Below, one piece after another: positions 1 to 7,329 of a stretch of DNA of 64,000 nucleotides. The translations under genes were made by a program, and so were the position numbers. The stretch is from Bacillota bacterium (GTDB taxonomy: Bacteria; Bacillota; Clostridia; Lachnospirales; Lachnospiraceae). Numbering within the stretch: the first letter of the stretch is position 1; each line of letters opens with the position of its first letter. A model generated the notes under the pieces. The model ran no database searches. It saw only the letters and a list, made by a program, of their open reading frames with translations, and was not told the origin of the DNA. Where the stretch lies: positions 1-64,000 of the forward strand of contig JAEZMV010000016.1 of the NCBI GenBank assembly GCA_023414875.1, given 5' to 3'.

Positions 1-120
1 CCGTCCGGCTTCCTTCAGATTCGTAGTCACCCACGACACCCTTGCCATTGGCTATGTCCTTCCTACTACCAGGCGGACTCGGGACTTACACCCGTTGAAA
101 CGTGCGCCCGCCGGGCGCAC
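1..120 (-). mobile_element. 5' end of a group II intron (IIC-like), cut by the window edge
   Basis: On the minus strand the element begins at 120 with GTGCGCCCGG, the GUGYG-type 5' end of group II introns. It continues with the domain I blocks GGGTGTAAGTCCCGA, GTAGTAGGAAGG and GCAAGGGTGTC, and with AATCTGAAGGAAGCCGGACGG-like sequence near the window edge. These blocks match the class C introns exemplified by Oceanobacillus iheyensis. The intron body and its reverse transcriptase would lie to the left of the window. The insertion point directly behind a terminator hairpin also fits class C. Family assignment is from remembered consensus, not from a search. Confidence 0.8.
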
Positions 121-162
121 CAAAAAAGAGAGTATCCTTATGTATTAATCGGATACTCTCTT
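121..162 (-). terminator. Intrinsic terminator that serves as the intron insertion site
   Basis: A perfect 12-bp stem (126-137 pairs with 151-162, 13-nt loop) is followed on the minus strand by a run of six T and then immediately by the intron 5' end at 120. No gene on the minus strand immediately upstream explains what it terminates; the next 850 bases hold only repeats and the pyrB promoter region. Confidence 0.75.
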
Positions 163-183
163 CACTTAACACGATCCATTCTT

Positions 184-365
184 TTTTTGGTACTGCCATC
201 TCATTTTCAGAATATGCTTTGATCAATATCGCAAAGCCTTTGGTGGTCAGTACCTACCATTGAACTCTGTTTGAGGTGTTCCATCTAAATTGTTTGGTGG
301 TTAGTACCGTCCTTTCTTAATTTTTTGAGGTAAATCGCTTACGTTTTCGGCGGTCTGTACCTTCC
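184..365. repeat. Four degenerate copies of a motif at about 54-61 bp spacing
   Basis: A block reading GGTGGTCAGTACC or close variants recurs near 188, 243, 297 and 350. The last three copies are 54 bp apart, and TTTGAGG-like blocks recur between them. Because 54 is a multiple of three, the minus strand reads G-R-Y-x-P-P-(K/N) at each of three copies, but two of them have a stop codon at position x. It could be a decayed coding repeat or an intergenic repeat family; neither is shown. Confidence 0.4.
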
Positions 366-409
366 TTTCATTAAAATAAGGTTAATACAAAAAGTAAAAC
401 ATAAAGCTA

Positions 410-577
410 AAACAAAAACTAAAACTTGAAACATAAACTTAAAGTTGAAACTTAAAACTTAAAACTTGAAACTTAAAACTTAAAACTTAAAACTTAAAAC
501 TTGAAACTTGAAACTTGAAACTTGAAACTTGAAGCTTAAACTTAAAACTTAAAACTTAAAACTTAAAACTTAAAACT
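410..577. repeat. Heptanucleotide tandem repeat, CTTAAAA/CTTGAAA
   Basis: About 22 copies of a 7-bp unit (CTTAAAA interchanging with CTTGAAA) run almost without interruption. The two unit types occur in blocks, as expected from slippage copying. Seven is not a multiple of three and no reading frame uses it, so this is non-coding simple-sequence DNA. Confidence 0.85.
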
Positions 578-584
578 ATATCTA

Positions 585-670
585 TGTAATCCCTCCTATT
601 ACCGAAGGTAATTACCTTTGGGTAAATCAGCTTACTACTTCATTGGACTCACACCCTTCATCTAAGATAA
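585..670 (-). other. Possible fragment of a second group II intron domain I
   Basis: On the minus strand this stretch has GGGTGTGAGTCC followed closely by GTAGTAAG. These are the same two blocks, in the same order, as in the intron at 1-120 (GGTGTAAGTCC and GTAGTAGG). Next comes a small hairpin, ATTACC-TTC-GGTAAT. No GTGYG start is seen to its right. It may be a decayed intron remnant or an unrelated structured RNA. Between 670 and 948 the sequence is AT-rich and I see nothing else. Confidence 0.3.
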
Positions 671-948
671 TTTCTAGTAACAATTATTTATTAATTTGTT
701 TCTATGAGTTTATTTTACATTGCAAATTACATTTTGTCAATACTATTATCTGATATTTTAAATATATTTTTATTATTGATTGTCATTAATATTAAATTAT
801 GTCATTATTACAACTTTATGGTTGTATTATCTATTATTTGAAATGGTTATTACCTTTTTTAGTAACTATTATCCCACTATTATTTAATAATCCGATATTT
901 ATTCCCTTGAATATTAAACAGTTGCAATAATTCTTTACTAATAATGGA

Positions 949-977
949 TTGAATTTTTAAAGCTTCTAGAGTACAAT
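949..977 (+). promoter_or_regulatory. Sigma-A-type promoter of pyrBI
   Basis: TTGAAT (949-954) and TACAAT (972-977) are separated by exactly 17 bp. Predicted transcription starts near 984, leaving an untranslated leader of only about 38 nt. That is too short for a PyrR-type attenuator with terminator and anti-terminator, so regulation, if any, would be at initiation or elsewhere. Confidence 0.6.
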
Positions 978-1021
978 ATCTAGTTAGGATATACAAATCA
1001 TAACAACATACGGAGGTGTCT

Positions 1022-1936
1022 ATGAAACATATCATCAGTCCTACTGACCTTACTGTTTCTGAGCTGAATGAGCTGCTTGAATTGTCCGAAGAAATCATAC
1101 AAAACCCGAAAAAGTTTTCGGACGTGTGTCGGGGAAAAAAACTAGCTACTTTATTCTATGAACCAAGTACCAGAACCCGACTTAGTTTTGAGGCTGCAAT
1201 GCTTAATCTTGGTGGTAACATCTTAGGATTCGCCTCCGCTGATTCCAGTTCGGCATCCAAAGGTGAGAGTGTCGCCGATACCATTCGAGTTATTTCATCT
1301 TATGCTGATATTTGTGCTATTCGCCATCCAAAGGAAGGCGCTCCCCTTGTTGCTTCTACCTATTCTTCTATTCCTGTAATCAATGCCGGTGACGGCGGTC
1401 ATAATCATCCCACCCAAACATTTACTGATTTATTAACAATAAAGAATCTAAAAGGACGATTAAATCAATTAACCGTTGGTTTTTGTGGTGACTTAAAATT
1501 CGGCCGTACCGTTCATTCTTTGATTAATGCTTTAGCTCGATATGAAAATATTAATTTCGTCTTGATTTCACCGGAAGAGCTTCGAATTCCAACATATATT
1601 CGGGAGGAAGTACTTCATACGAAGCATATCCCATTCGAAGAAACCAGAAACTTAGAAGAAGCTATGCCAAAGCTTGATATACTCTATATGACCAGAGTAC
1701 AGAGAGAACGTTTCTTCAACGAGGAGGATTATATCCGATTAAAGGATATTTACATTCTCGACGAGAAGAAAATGGTACATGCGAAGAAAGATATGCTGGT
1801 TCTTCATCCCCTTCCAAGGGTAAATGAGATCGCTACTGAGGTTGATGACGATCCCCGTGCCGTATATTTTAAACAAGCAGAGTTTGGAGTGTATGTTAGA
1901 ATGGCGTTGATTATGAAGTTGCTGGAGGTGAAATAA
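1022..1936 (+). CDS. pyrB: Aspartate carbamoyltransferase, catalytic subunit
   Basis: PyrB condenses carbamoyl phosphate with L-aspartate to N-carbamoyl-aspartate, the committed step of pyrimidine synthesis in the cytosol. The 304-residue protein carries the carbamoyl-phosphate loop S-T-R-T-R at residues 49-53, the HPTQ motif near residue 130 and the late HPLPR motif. Length is normal for the family. An upstream in-frame GTG at 1016 lies inside the GGAGG ribosome binding site (1012-1016), so ATG 1022 is the start. The stop codon overlaps the pyrI start by one base (TAATG), so the two subunits are translationally coupled and belong to the class with separate regulatory chains. Confidence 0.97.
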   Translation: MKHIISPTDLTVSELNELLELSEEIIQNPKKFSDVCRGKKLATLFYEPSTRTRLSFEAAMLNLGGNILGFASADSSSASKGESVADTIRVISSYADICAIRHPKEGAPLVASTYSSIPVINAGDGGHNHPTQTFTDLLTIKNLKGRLNQLTVGFCGDLKFGRTVHSLINALARYENINFVLISPEELRIPTYIREEVLHTKHIPFEETRNLEEAMPKLDILYMTRVQRERFFNEEDYIRLKDIYILDEKKMVHAKKDMLVLHPLPRVNEIATEVDDDPRAVYFKQAEFGVYVRMALIMKLLEVK

Positions 1937-2364
1937 TGCTGAATATTGGAGTATTAAATCAGGGAATTGTAATTGACCATATCAAAGCAGGAGGAGCAAT
2001 GAACATCTACACCTATCTCGATCTTGAGAACAAGGATTGCTCCGTTGCCATAATTAAAAATGCGAAAAGCAATAAGATGGGTAAGAAAGATATCATTAAA
2101 ATCGAAGGAACCTTAGAGGATTTGGATCTTGATATTCTGGGTGCACTCGATCATCAAATCACAATAAATATAATTGAAAGCGGCGTCATTACTGAGAAGA
2201 AAAATCCCAAGTTACCTGATAGGGTTACCAATATCTTAAAATGCAAAAATCCAAGATGTATCACCTCCGTGGAACCCGGCTTAACACATTCCTTTAAGCT
2301 GACTGATCGTGCAAATGGTAAATACCGCTGTATTTACTGCGAACAGGCTTTTGATCGCAGATAA
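1936..2364 (+). CDS. pyrI: Aspartate carbamoyltransferase, regulatory subunit
   Basis: PyrI binds nucleotide effectors (CTP, ATP) and assembles with PyrB trimers into the allosteric holoenzyme. The 142-residue protein has the N-terminal nucleotide-binding domain (about residues 1-95). Its C-terminal zinc domain contains four cysteines arranged as C-x4-C, then C-x2-C, which in the family hold the zinc that contacts PyrB. The ribosome binding site GGAGGTG lies within the end of pyrB. Presence of pyrI implies feedback control at the enzyme level. The pair ends at a strong terminator directly downstream. Confidence 0.97.
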   Translation: MLNIGVLNQGIVIDHIKAGGAMNIYTYLDLENKDCSVAIIKNAKSNKMGKKDIIKIEGTLEDLDLDILGALDHQITINIIESGVITEKKNPKLPDRVTNILKCKNPRCITSVEPGLTHSFKLTDRANGKYRCIYCEQAFDRR

Positions 2365-2372
2365 ATGAACTC

Positions 2373-2425
2373 AAAAAACCCATAGATGAAACACTTTTCT
2401 AGTGTCCATTCTATGGGCTTTTTAT
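2373..2425 (+). terminator. Terminator after pyrBI
   Basis: An extended hairpin has outer arms CCCATAGA and TCTATGGG (2379-2386 and 2410-2417) and an inner ACACT/AGTGT pair. On the plus strand it is followed by CTTTTTATAT. The A-run on the left side means it could also act on the minus-strand superoxide dismutase transcript. Confidence 0.8.
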
Positions 2426-2497
2426 ATAACTCCACAATCATGCAGTACCTTATTTTTGATGTATGATACGATATTCATAAGCTATATCAGATAATAT

Positions 2498-3079
2498 TTA
2501 ATAATTTAACCTTTCCTCTATTACATTCCAATTGATATTGTTCATAAAGTTATTTATGTAATCAGCCTTTTTATCTGCATATTGAAGAAAATAAGCATGT
2601 TCGTACATATCAAGAACTAAAATTGGTGCTGAATACGCAATATTACCTACGTCATGTGCATCAAGGCTAATATTACGGAGTCTTTGACTTCTTTGATCAT
2701 AGGATAGCACTGCCCATCCTCTGCTGGCTTTGGCGGTTGCAATAAAATCCGCCTGCCAGTTCTGAATATTTCCAAAATCATTTTCAAGCATTTCTCTGGT
2801 CGTCGGCTGAGGTTTTGCAGTATTACCCCCAATATTCTCAAAGTAAAGTTCATGCAGTATGACTCCGTTCAAAGCATAGGTCTCACCACGCTTCAATTCT
2901 CTGTAATAACTGAAGGTTGTATTCGACTGGTCTCTTTGTGCATTCCCATGCAGAAGTTCTGCATCAACTTTATTGATGCTTGTAACATAACCTTCATATA
3001 ACCTCATATGAGCTTCAAATTGCTCTCTGTTAATCACTTTAATATCATCGGTATAAGTAAACGGTACTTTTTCTATCAT
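2498..3079 (-). CDS. Iron/manganese-type superoxide dismutase
   Basis: This enzyme would dismutate superoxide to peroxide and oxygen, useful for an anaerobe meeting air. The 193-residue protein shows the family landmarks: first metal-ligand His24 followed by the gateway Tyr31, H76 in the I-L-H-E-L-Y-F block, G121-W122, and the final D157-x3-H161 in D-M-Y-E-H-A-Y. The usual motif is D-x-W-E-H, so Tyr159 replaces the near-invariant Trp. Otherwise all four metal ligands can be assigned. ATG 3079 has GGAG 9 bases upstream. Metal preference (Fe, Mn or cambialistic) cannot be decided. The gene stands alone, convergent with pyrBI. Confidence 0.88.
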   Translation of the reverse strand: MIEKVPFTYTDDIKVINREQFEAHMRLYEGYVTSINKVDAELLHGNAQRDQSNTTFSYYRELKRGETYALNGVILHELYFENIGGNTAKPQPTTREMLENDFGNIQNWQADFIATAKASRGWAVLSYDQRSQRLRNISLDAHDVGNIAYSAPILVLDMYEHAYFLQYADKKADYINNFMNNINWNVIEERLNY

Positions 3080-3282
3080 GTCAATACTCCTTCACATTCT
3101 ATACTTGTGCATATCCTTTATATCATACGATGGCTTATCCGTTTTTATGCAAATAGAATATTACTTTTTGGAACTCAAGCCTATTTCTACTAAAATATTC
3201 CTGTTATCTTATAAAAATTATGATATAATATCTTAAATATTGGCAAGACCAAAATATTAAATGTAATGGAAAGAGGTTGATC

Positions 3283-3738
3283 ATGTTTATTACAAAAGTT
3301 GATTTAATTGATTTAGAACAAATCCTTAAACTTCAATACTTAGCATACCAGAGTGAGGCAAGGCTTCATAACAATTATTCAATACCACCTTTAGTGCAGA
3401 CCATTGAAGAGGTTCAGAAGGAATTCCAGGACGGCATTATACTAAAAGCAACTGACGATGCCGGAGTAATAATTGGTTCCGTGCGCGGTTATACTAAGGA
3501 CAATACTCTCTACATAGGAAAATTGATCGTACATCCAGAGTATCAGGGGAGGGGAATTTCCACTAAACTGATGCAAATGATTGAAGGCGAATATCCAAAC
3601 CATCGGTATGAGTTATTTACCAGCGATAAAAGTGTTAAAAATCTTGCTATCTATGAACATCTAGGTTATAGCATATTTAAAGAGATATTAGTAACCCCTC
3701 AATTGAAATTAATCTATCTTGAGAAGAATACAAAATAA
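3283..3738 (+). CDS. GNAT-family N-acetyltransferase
   Basis: This protein is predicted to transfer an acetyl group from acetyl-CoA to an amine; the substrate is unknown. The 151-residue protein is a single GNAT domain. Its acetyl-CoA loop motif is Y-Q-G-R-G-I-S near residue 90, after the beta-4 strand L-I-V-H-P, and the C-terminal strand has the N-x3-Y-E-x-L-G-Y pattern. An in-frame TTG at 3277 is part of the AAAGAGG ribosome binding site, so ATG 3283 is preferred. It is divergent from the dismutase and ends before a hairpin at 3850. Context gives no hint of substrate. Confidence 0.85.
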   Translation: MFITKVDLIDLEQILKLQYLAYQSEARLHNNYSIPPLVQTIEEVQKEFQDGIILKATDDAGVIIGSVRGYTKDNTLYIGKLIVHPEYQGRGISTKLMQMIEGEYPNHRYELFTSDKSVKNLAIYEHLGYSIFKEILVTPQLKLIYLEKNTK

Positions 3739-3849
3739 CTCTCCTCTAATACTAAGTTCAAAACAAACTCATAAATATAAAATTTATACATCACTTTATT
3801 CCATGAAGGCTCAGTCACTACTTTGTGCAAAGCACCCGAAAACGAAATA

Positions 3850-3890
3850 AACCTAGCAAAAGGATTCTAATTTTGCTAGGTTATTCTATC
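3850..3890. terminator. Bidirectional terminator between the GNAT gene and the ABC exporter
   Basis: A perfect 12-bp stem, AACCTAGCAAAA (3850-3861) paired with TTTTGCTAGGTT (3871-3882), has a 9-nt loop. It lies between two convergent genes and could serve both; neither side has a long T-run. Confidence 0.55.
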
Positions 3891-3984
3891 CTCTAATTTA
3901 AAGAATTTATATAATACTAATGTATTTGCATAATCCAAATTACATACATAGATATTATATCTCTGGATTTTTATCAGCGTCTAA

Positions 3985-5754
3985 CTATGCTACACAAAAA
4001 CGATAAAAGCTATTCTTCGCTGAATAAAGTTCCTTATAACTTCCCGACTCCACTATATGACCTTTATCCATGAAAATTACCTGGTCATACGAACTAAGAA
4101 GTTCTTCATTTAATTTATGAGTTATTGTGATTAACGTTAATTCCTTATTTTGTAGTAAATATTGTTCTATCTCATTTGAAGTCTGCTGGTCCAAAGCCGA
4201 AGTTCCTTCATCCAAAATAAGTATCGGTGTCCCCTTAACTAAGGATCTGGCGATTGCTATTCTTTGTCTCTGTCCTCCGGATAAGTTTGCACCGTTTTCA
4301 CCTACCATGGTTTCCAAATCATCCTGCATAAGCGGTAAAAATTTATCCACTCCGCTCTGTATTAAAGCTTGATCCAGAATTTCTTTTGGATACTCCTGGA
4401 ATAAGCATATATTCTCTTTTATTGTTTTATCAAACATATAAATATTTTGATGGATGATTGATACCAGCTCGCTGATTTTTCCTGCATCACACTCCTGCAG
4501 CTTATATCCATCATAAGATATCTCTCCTTTGTAATCAGAGTAATATCCCATCAGGAGCTTAACTAAGGTAGTTTTACCACAGCCACTTTCCCCGACGATA
4601 ACATATTTTTTTCCTTTCATAATTTCTAGATTAATATCTTCAAGCACCGGTTGCTCTTCCTTATAAGCATACGATAAATCAGTAATCTTTACCTTCTCCT
4701 TAAACTCCGGCTCCATATTTCCTTTAGATAACTCAATATAATCATCAAATTGCTGCATTCGTTTCATAATCGGTGCTACACTTTGGATTTTAGGGAAATT
4801 CTGCATCAAAAACACTAAGGGCATAACAAAGCTACCTGCTAATTGCATAATAGCAATCAATGTTCCCATGGTGATATCTCCCTTGATTACTAGAAATGCC
4901 GCGGCAAATATCGTTATAATCTGCATGAATACTGCTAAAAACTGCGATACTGTTTCATTTAATACAAATAACCGATCTGATTGAAATTTTTTATTAGTTA
5001 ATAATTCATTTTCCTGCTGAAATTGTTCTTTCATATGCCCAAACAAATGAAAGGATTTGATAACCTCAAAACCGGAGAATAAATCCTTGATTTTTGATGT
5101 AAATACCGAATATCCCGCGGATAATGCATCTTGTTTACTCTGCAATTTTGTACCAATCATGCCCGGAATAACGAACATTAATATCATACCAATAAATAAA
5201 ATCGCTGTGATAATCGGACTGATAAAGATTAGTAAGGCCAATGTAAATAGGAAGGACATCATATTTTCAATGATACCCATCAAGGGTTGCATATAGTTCT
5301 CTTCCACCAGCTTAATATCATTGGTAAGAACTGAGATATAATCTGCAGTATTTACTTCATAAAAATCCTGATAACTACGCCGAAATATTCCATTAAATAC
5401 CGAATTACGCATTTTACTAATAACCTTCTTCATGAGAAATTTACTTAGTAAAGAGTTTGCGTAACATACCAAAGCAAATACAGCTAAGAAAACAAGATTA
5501 AATAATAAAGTTCTGGTAAACTTAGTCATATCCTTCGAAACCGTTATATCAATGATATTCTTTAACAATAGAGCTATCGCAGCGCTGCCTGCTGAGGTTA
5601 AAATAGATACCAATATACAGATACCTAACAACAAGCGATTTTTTTGAAATATTCTCAAATAGTAGCTGTTTCTTATTTTGCTATCTTTGGTTTTTATTTT
5701 GTTACCTCTTGTTTTGTTATCTCTGGTTGTTATTTTTCTATCTCCTGCTTTCAT
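3985..5754 (-). CDS. ABC exporter half-transporter (membrane and ATPase domains fused)
   Basis: A 589-residue type IV ABC exporter with its six membrane segments at about residues 35-330 and a C-terminal ATPase. The ATPase has a Walker A motif (G-E-S-G-C-G-K-T-T, near 390), the LSGGQ signature (near 493), Walker B with D-E-G-T-S-A-L-D (near 515) and the switch histidine in I-T-H-K. D-E-G in place of D-E-P/A is a mild variant. It should act as a homodimer or with an unlinked partner, since no second half-transporter is adjacent. Substrate is unknown. The first about 28 residues are a lysine/asparagine-rich low-complexity stretch. ATG 5754 has GGGAGG 9 bases upstream. Confidence 0.9.
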   Translation of the reverse strand: MKAGDRKITTRDNKTRGNKIKTKDSKIRNSYYLRIFQKNRLLLGICILVSILTSAGSAAIALLLKNIIDITVSKDMTKFTRTLLFNLVFLAVFALVCYANSLLSKFLMKKVISKMRNSVFNGIFRRSYQDFYEVNTADYISVLTNDIKLVEENYMQPLMGIIENMMSFLFTLALLIFISPIITAILFIGMILMFVIPGMIGTKLQSKQDALSAGYSVFTSKIKDLFSGFEVIKSFHLFGHMKEQFQQENELLTNKKFQSDRLFVLNETVSQFLAVFMQIITIFAAAFLVIKGDITMGTLIAIMQLAGSFVMPLVFLMQNFPKIQSVAPIMKRMQQFDDYIELSKGNMEPEFKEKVKITDLSYAYKEEQPVLEDINLEIMKGKKYVIVGESGCGKTTLVKLLMGYYSDYKGEISYDGYKLQECDAGKISELVSIIHQNIYMFDKTIKENICLFQEYPKEILDQALIQSGVDKFLPLMQDDLETMVGENGANLSGGQRQRIAIARSLVKGTPILILDEGTSALDQQTSNEIEQYLLQNKELTLITITHKLNEELLSSYDQVIFMDKGHIVESGSYKELYSAKNSFYRFCVA

Positions 5755-5999
5755 TATTTATTACCTCCCATACTTTTGCTGTATTGCCATTTCATAATAA
5801 TTATATAACATACATTTAGACTCATGTCAACTATTTTAGACGTTCATCTAACATTAATTTATAATTATATAACTATTATCATCTCTTCCCTCATTATTTC
5901 ATATTAAGACGAAGTCATTATATTTAGCCAATTTGAAATGAAATGTTTTCTTTTCCAAACCATAAACCAAGTAAACACCAAGGTATCTTTGAACGTTAT

Positions 6000-6052
6000 A
6001 TAAGTTAAAAGTGTGTTATAAGTCCAATATCAGACTTATAACACACTTTTAT
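6000..6052 (-). terminator. Long hairpin behind the ArsR-type gene
   Basis: A perfect 18-bp stem (6007-6024 with 6033-6050, 8-nt loop) is followed on the minus strand by TTTTAACTT. It lies downstream of the regulator gene ending at 6221 and upstream of the ABC exporter, so the two are probably separate transcripts. The rest of the 5755-6220 interval is AT-rich and shows no gene. Confidence 0.65.
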
Positions 6053-6220
6053 TCCCCCTTTTTAGAAGGTTTCAATTCAATTTAACCTTTTCATGATCTT
6101 TTTATAGAATTACTTGTCAACAATTGAAATCAAACCTTTTGATACATTCTAAAAGCATAATTTGCTTTCTGTACTGCTAAGGATACTTTAGAACATCCTG
6201 ATTTCATGCAAGTTCTTTGT

Positions 6221-7276
6221 TCATAACAGTTTTTTACCAAGTCGCTCTAACATATCTTTCACTGTTTCCTTATTGACATGGTAATAATATTTACCATTAC
6301 TTTTCTCAACATAAACCAGCTGAGCCACCAGAAGTGCATTCATATGATGCGAAACTGTGGCAGATGTAAGCCCCAACTGTAGTGCTAATTCTGTAGCATA
6401 TTTGGGACTTTCTTTTAAGGAGGTTAATATCTCAAATTTACTGTTATCACTTAGTGCCTTTAAACAGGTAATTATATATGCATTACCCTGGGTCAAATAA
6501 CCAAGATCTGCCATTGATTTTTCCCATAACAGACCGATATAACAATGATTCGCTATGATATAAACTCCTGAAGCAGTTACCATCGAAGGACCAACAGTGT
6601 GAATATCACAATTCGAGAAATTAAATTCCTTTAGAAATTTCATGACTTTATCATAATCCGTAAATTGCTTTCTATACTGTGCCAGTATTTTATCAAATTT
6701 TGGTTTTATAGCCTCAATCGACTTTTCAAATGCCGGAATATTCTTATGAATCAATTCTGTAAAATGTCCATAATAATCTTTAAGATTTTGAAGGATAAGC
6801 AGCATTTTCCACTTTTCATTTTCATTTAAATCTAACATATTGATGAATTTAGTTAGATTTTCAGCCCTTATAAACTCAGTGTATGGCATATTGATATAAT
6901 CTGATATATCAATTTCAAATATCTCATTACTATAGCTCATAATAATTTGAAGAATTTCTTCATTACTCATTTGATTGACATTGTTGATAAAATCTTTGTT
7001 TAATAAATAAGGAGTGATAAAGGAATTAAAAAAATCTAATGAAGTATCCTTAAAATAAAAAGCATCCCGTTCACTTGTAATCCTATATTGCTGGAAGGAT
7101 CGGCAATATTTATCGATTAATTTAAAATTTTTCTGATAGAATTCCTCTCCGTTACCTCCCGTCGCTGTAATTTCTTCAATAACTTTATTCTTAAGATTTT
7201 CCAGATCGTAGCCCTGATAGAGGAGCAGAATCGTCTCATAAATAGGATTAAGTTCGTTATTTAATTTAATATCCAT
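6221..7276 (-). CDS. ArsR-type winged-helix regulator with a large N-terminal domain
   Basis: The last about 75 residues form a winged helix of the ArsR type: A-T-E-L-A-L-Q-L-G-L-T-S-A-T-V-S-H-H-M is a clear recognition helix region, followed by a Y-Y-Y-H wing. The first about 270 residues have no recognised domain, are rich in Asn, Lys and aromatic residues and probably form a ligand-sensing or dimerisation module. At 351 residues it is about three times the length of a classical metal-sensing ArsR protein, and the Cys-x-Cys metal site is absent. ATG 7276 follows GGAGG. Its target could be the neighbouring ABC exporter, but a terminator separates them. Confidence 0.7.
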   Translation of the reverse strand: MDIKLNNELNPIYETILLLYQGYDLENLKNKVIEEITATGGNGEEFYQKNFKLIDKYCRSFQQYRITSERDAFYFKDTSLDFFNSFITPYLLNKDFINNVNQMSNEEILQIIMSYSNEIFEIDISDYINMPYTEFIRAENLTKFINMLDLNENEKWKMLLILQNLKDYYGHFTELIHKNIPAFEKSIEAIKPKFDKILAQYRKQFTDYDKVMKFLKEFNFSNCDIHTVGPSMVTASGVYIIANHCYIGLLWEKSMADLGYLTQGNAYIITCLKALSDNSKFEILTSLKESPKYATELALQLGLTSATVSHHMNALLVAQLVYVEKSNGKYYYHVNKETVKDMLERLGKKLL

Positions 7277-7329
7277 GTTACTCCTCCATCACCTTTTATT
7301 TATATAATTACCTTAGTTAATCTTCTACT

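Noticed and set aside
949..1021. PyrR attenuator before pyrBI
   Set aside because: The predicted leader is about 38 nt with no terminator or anti-terminator stems.
880..1098. 72-codon frame on the minus strand across the pyrB promoter
   Set aside because: No ribosome binding site; overlaps the promoter and start of pyrB.
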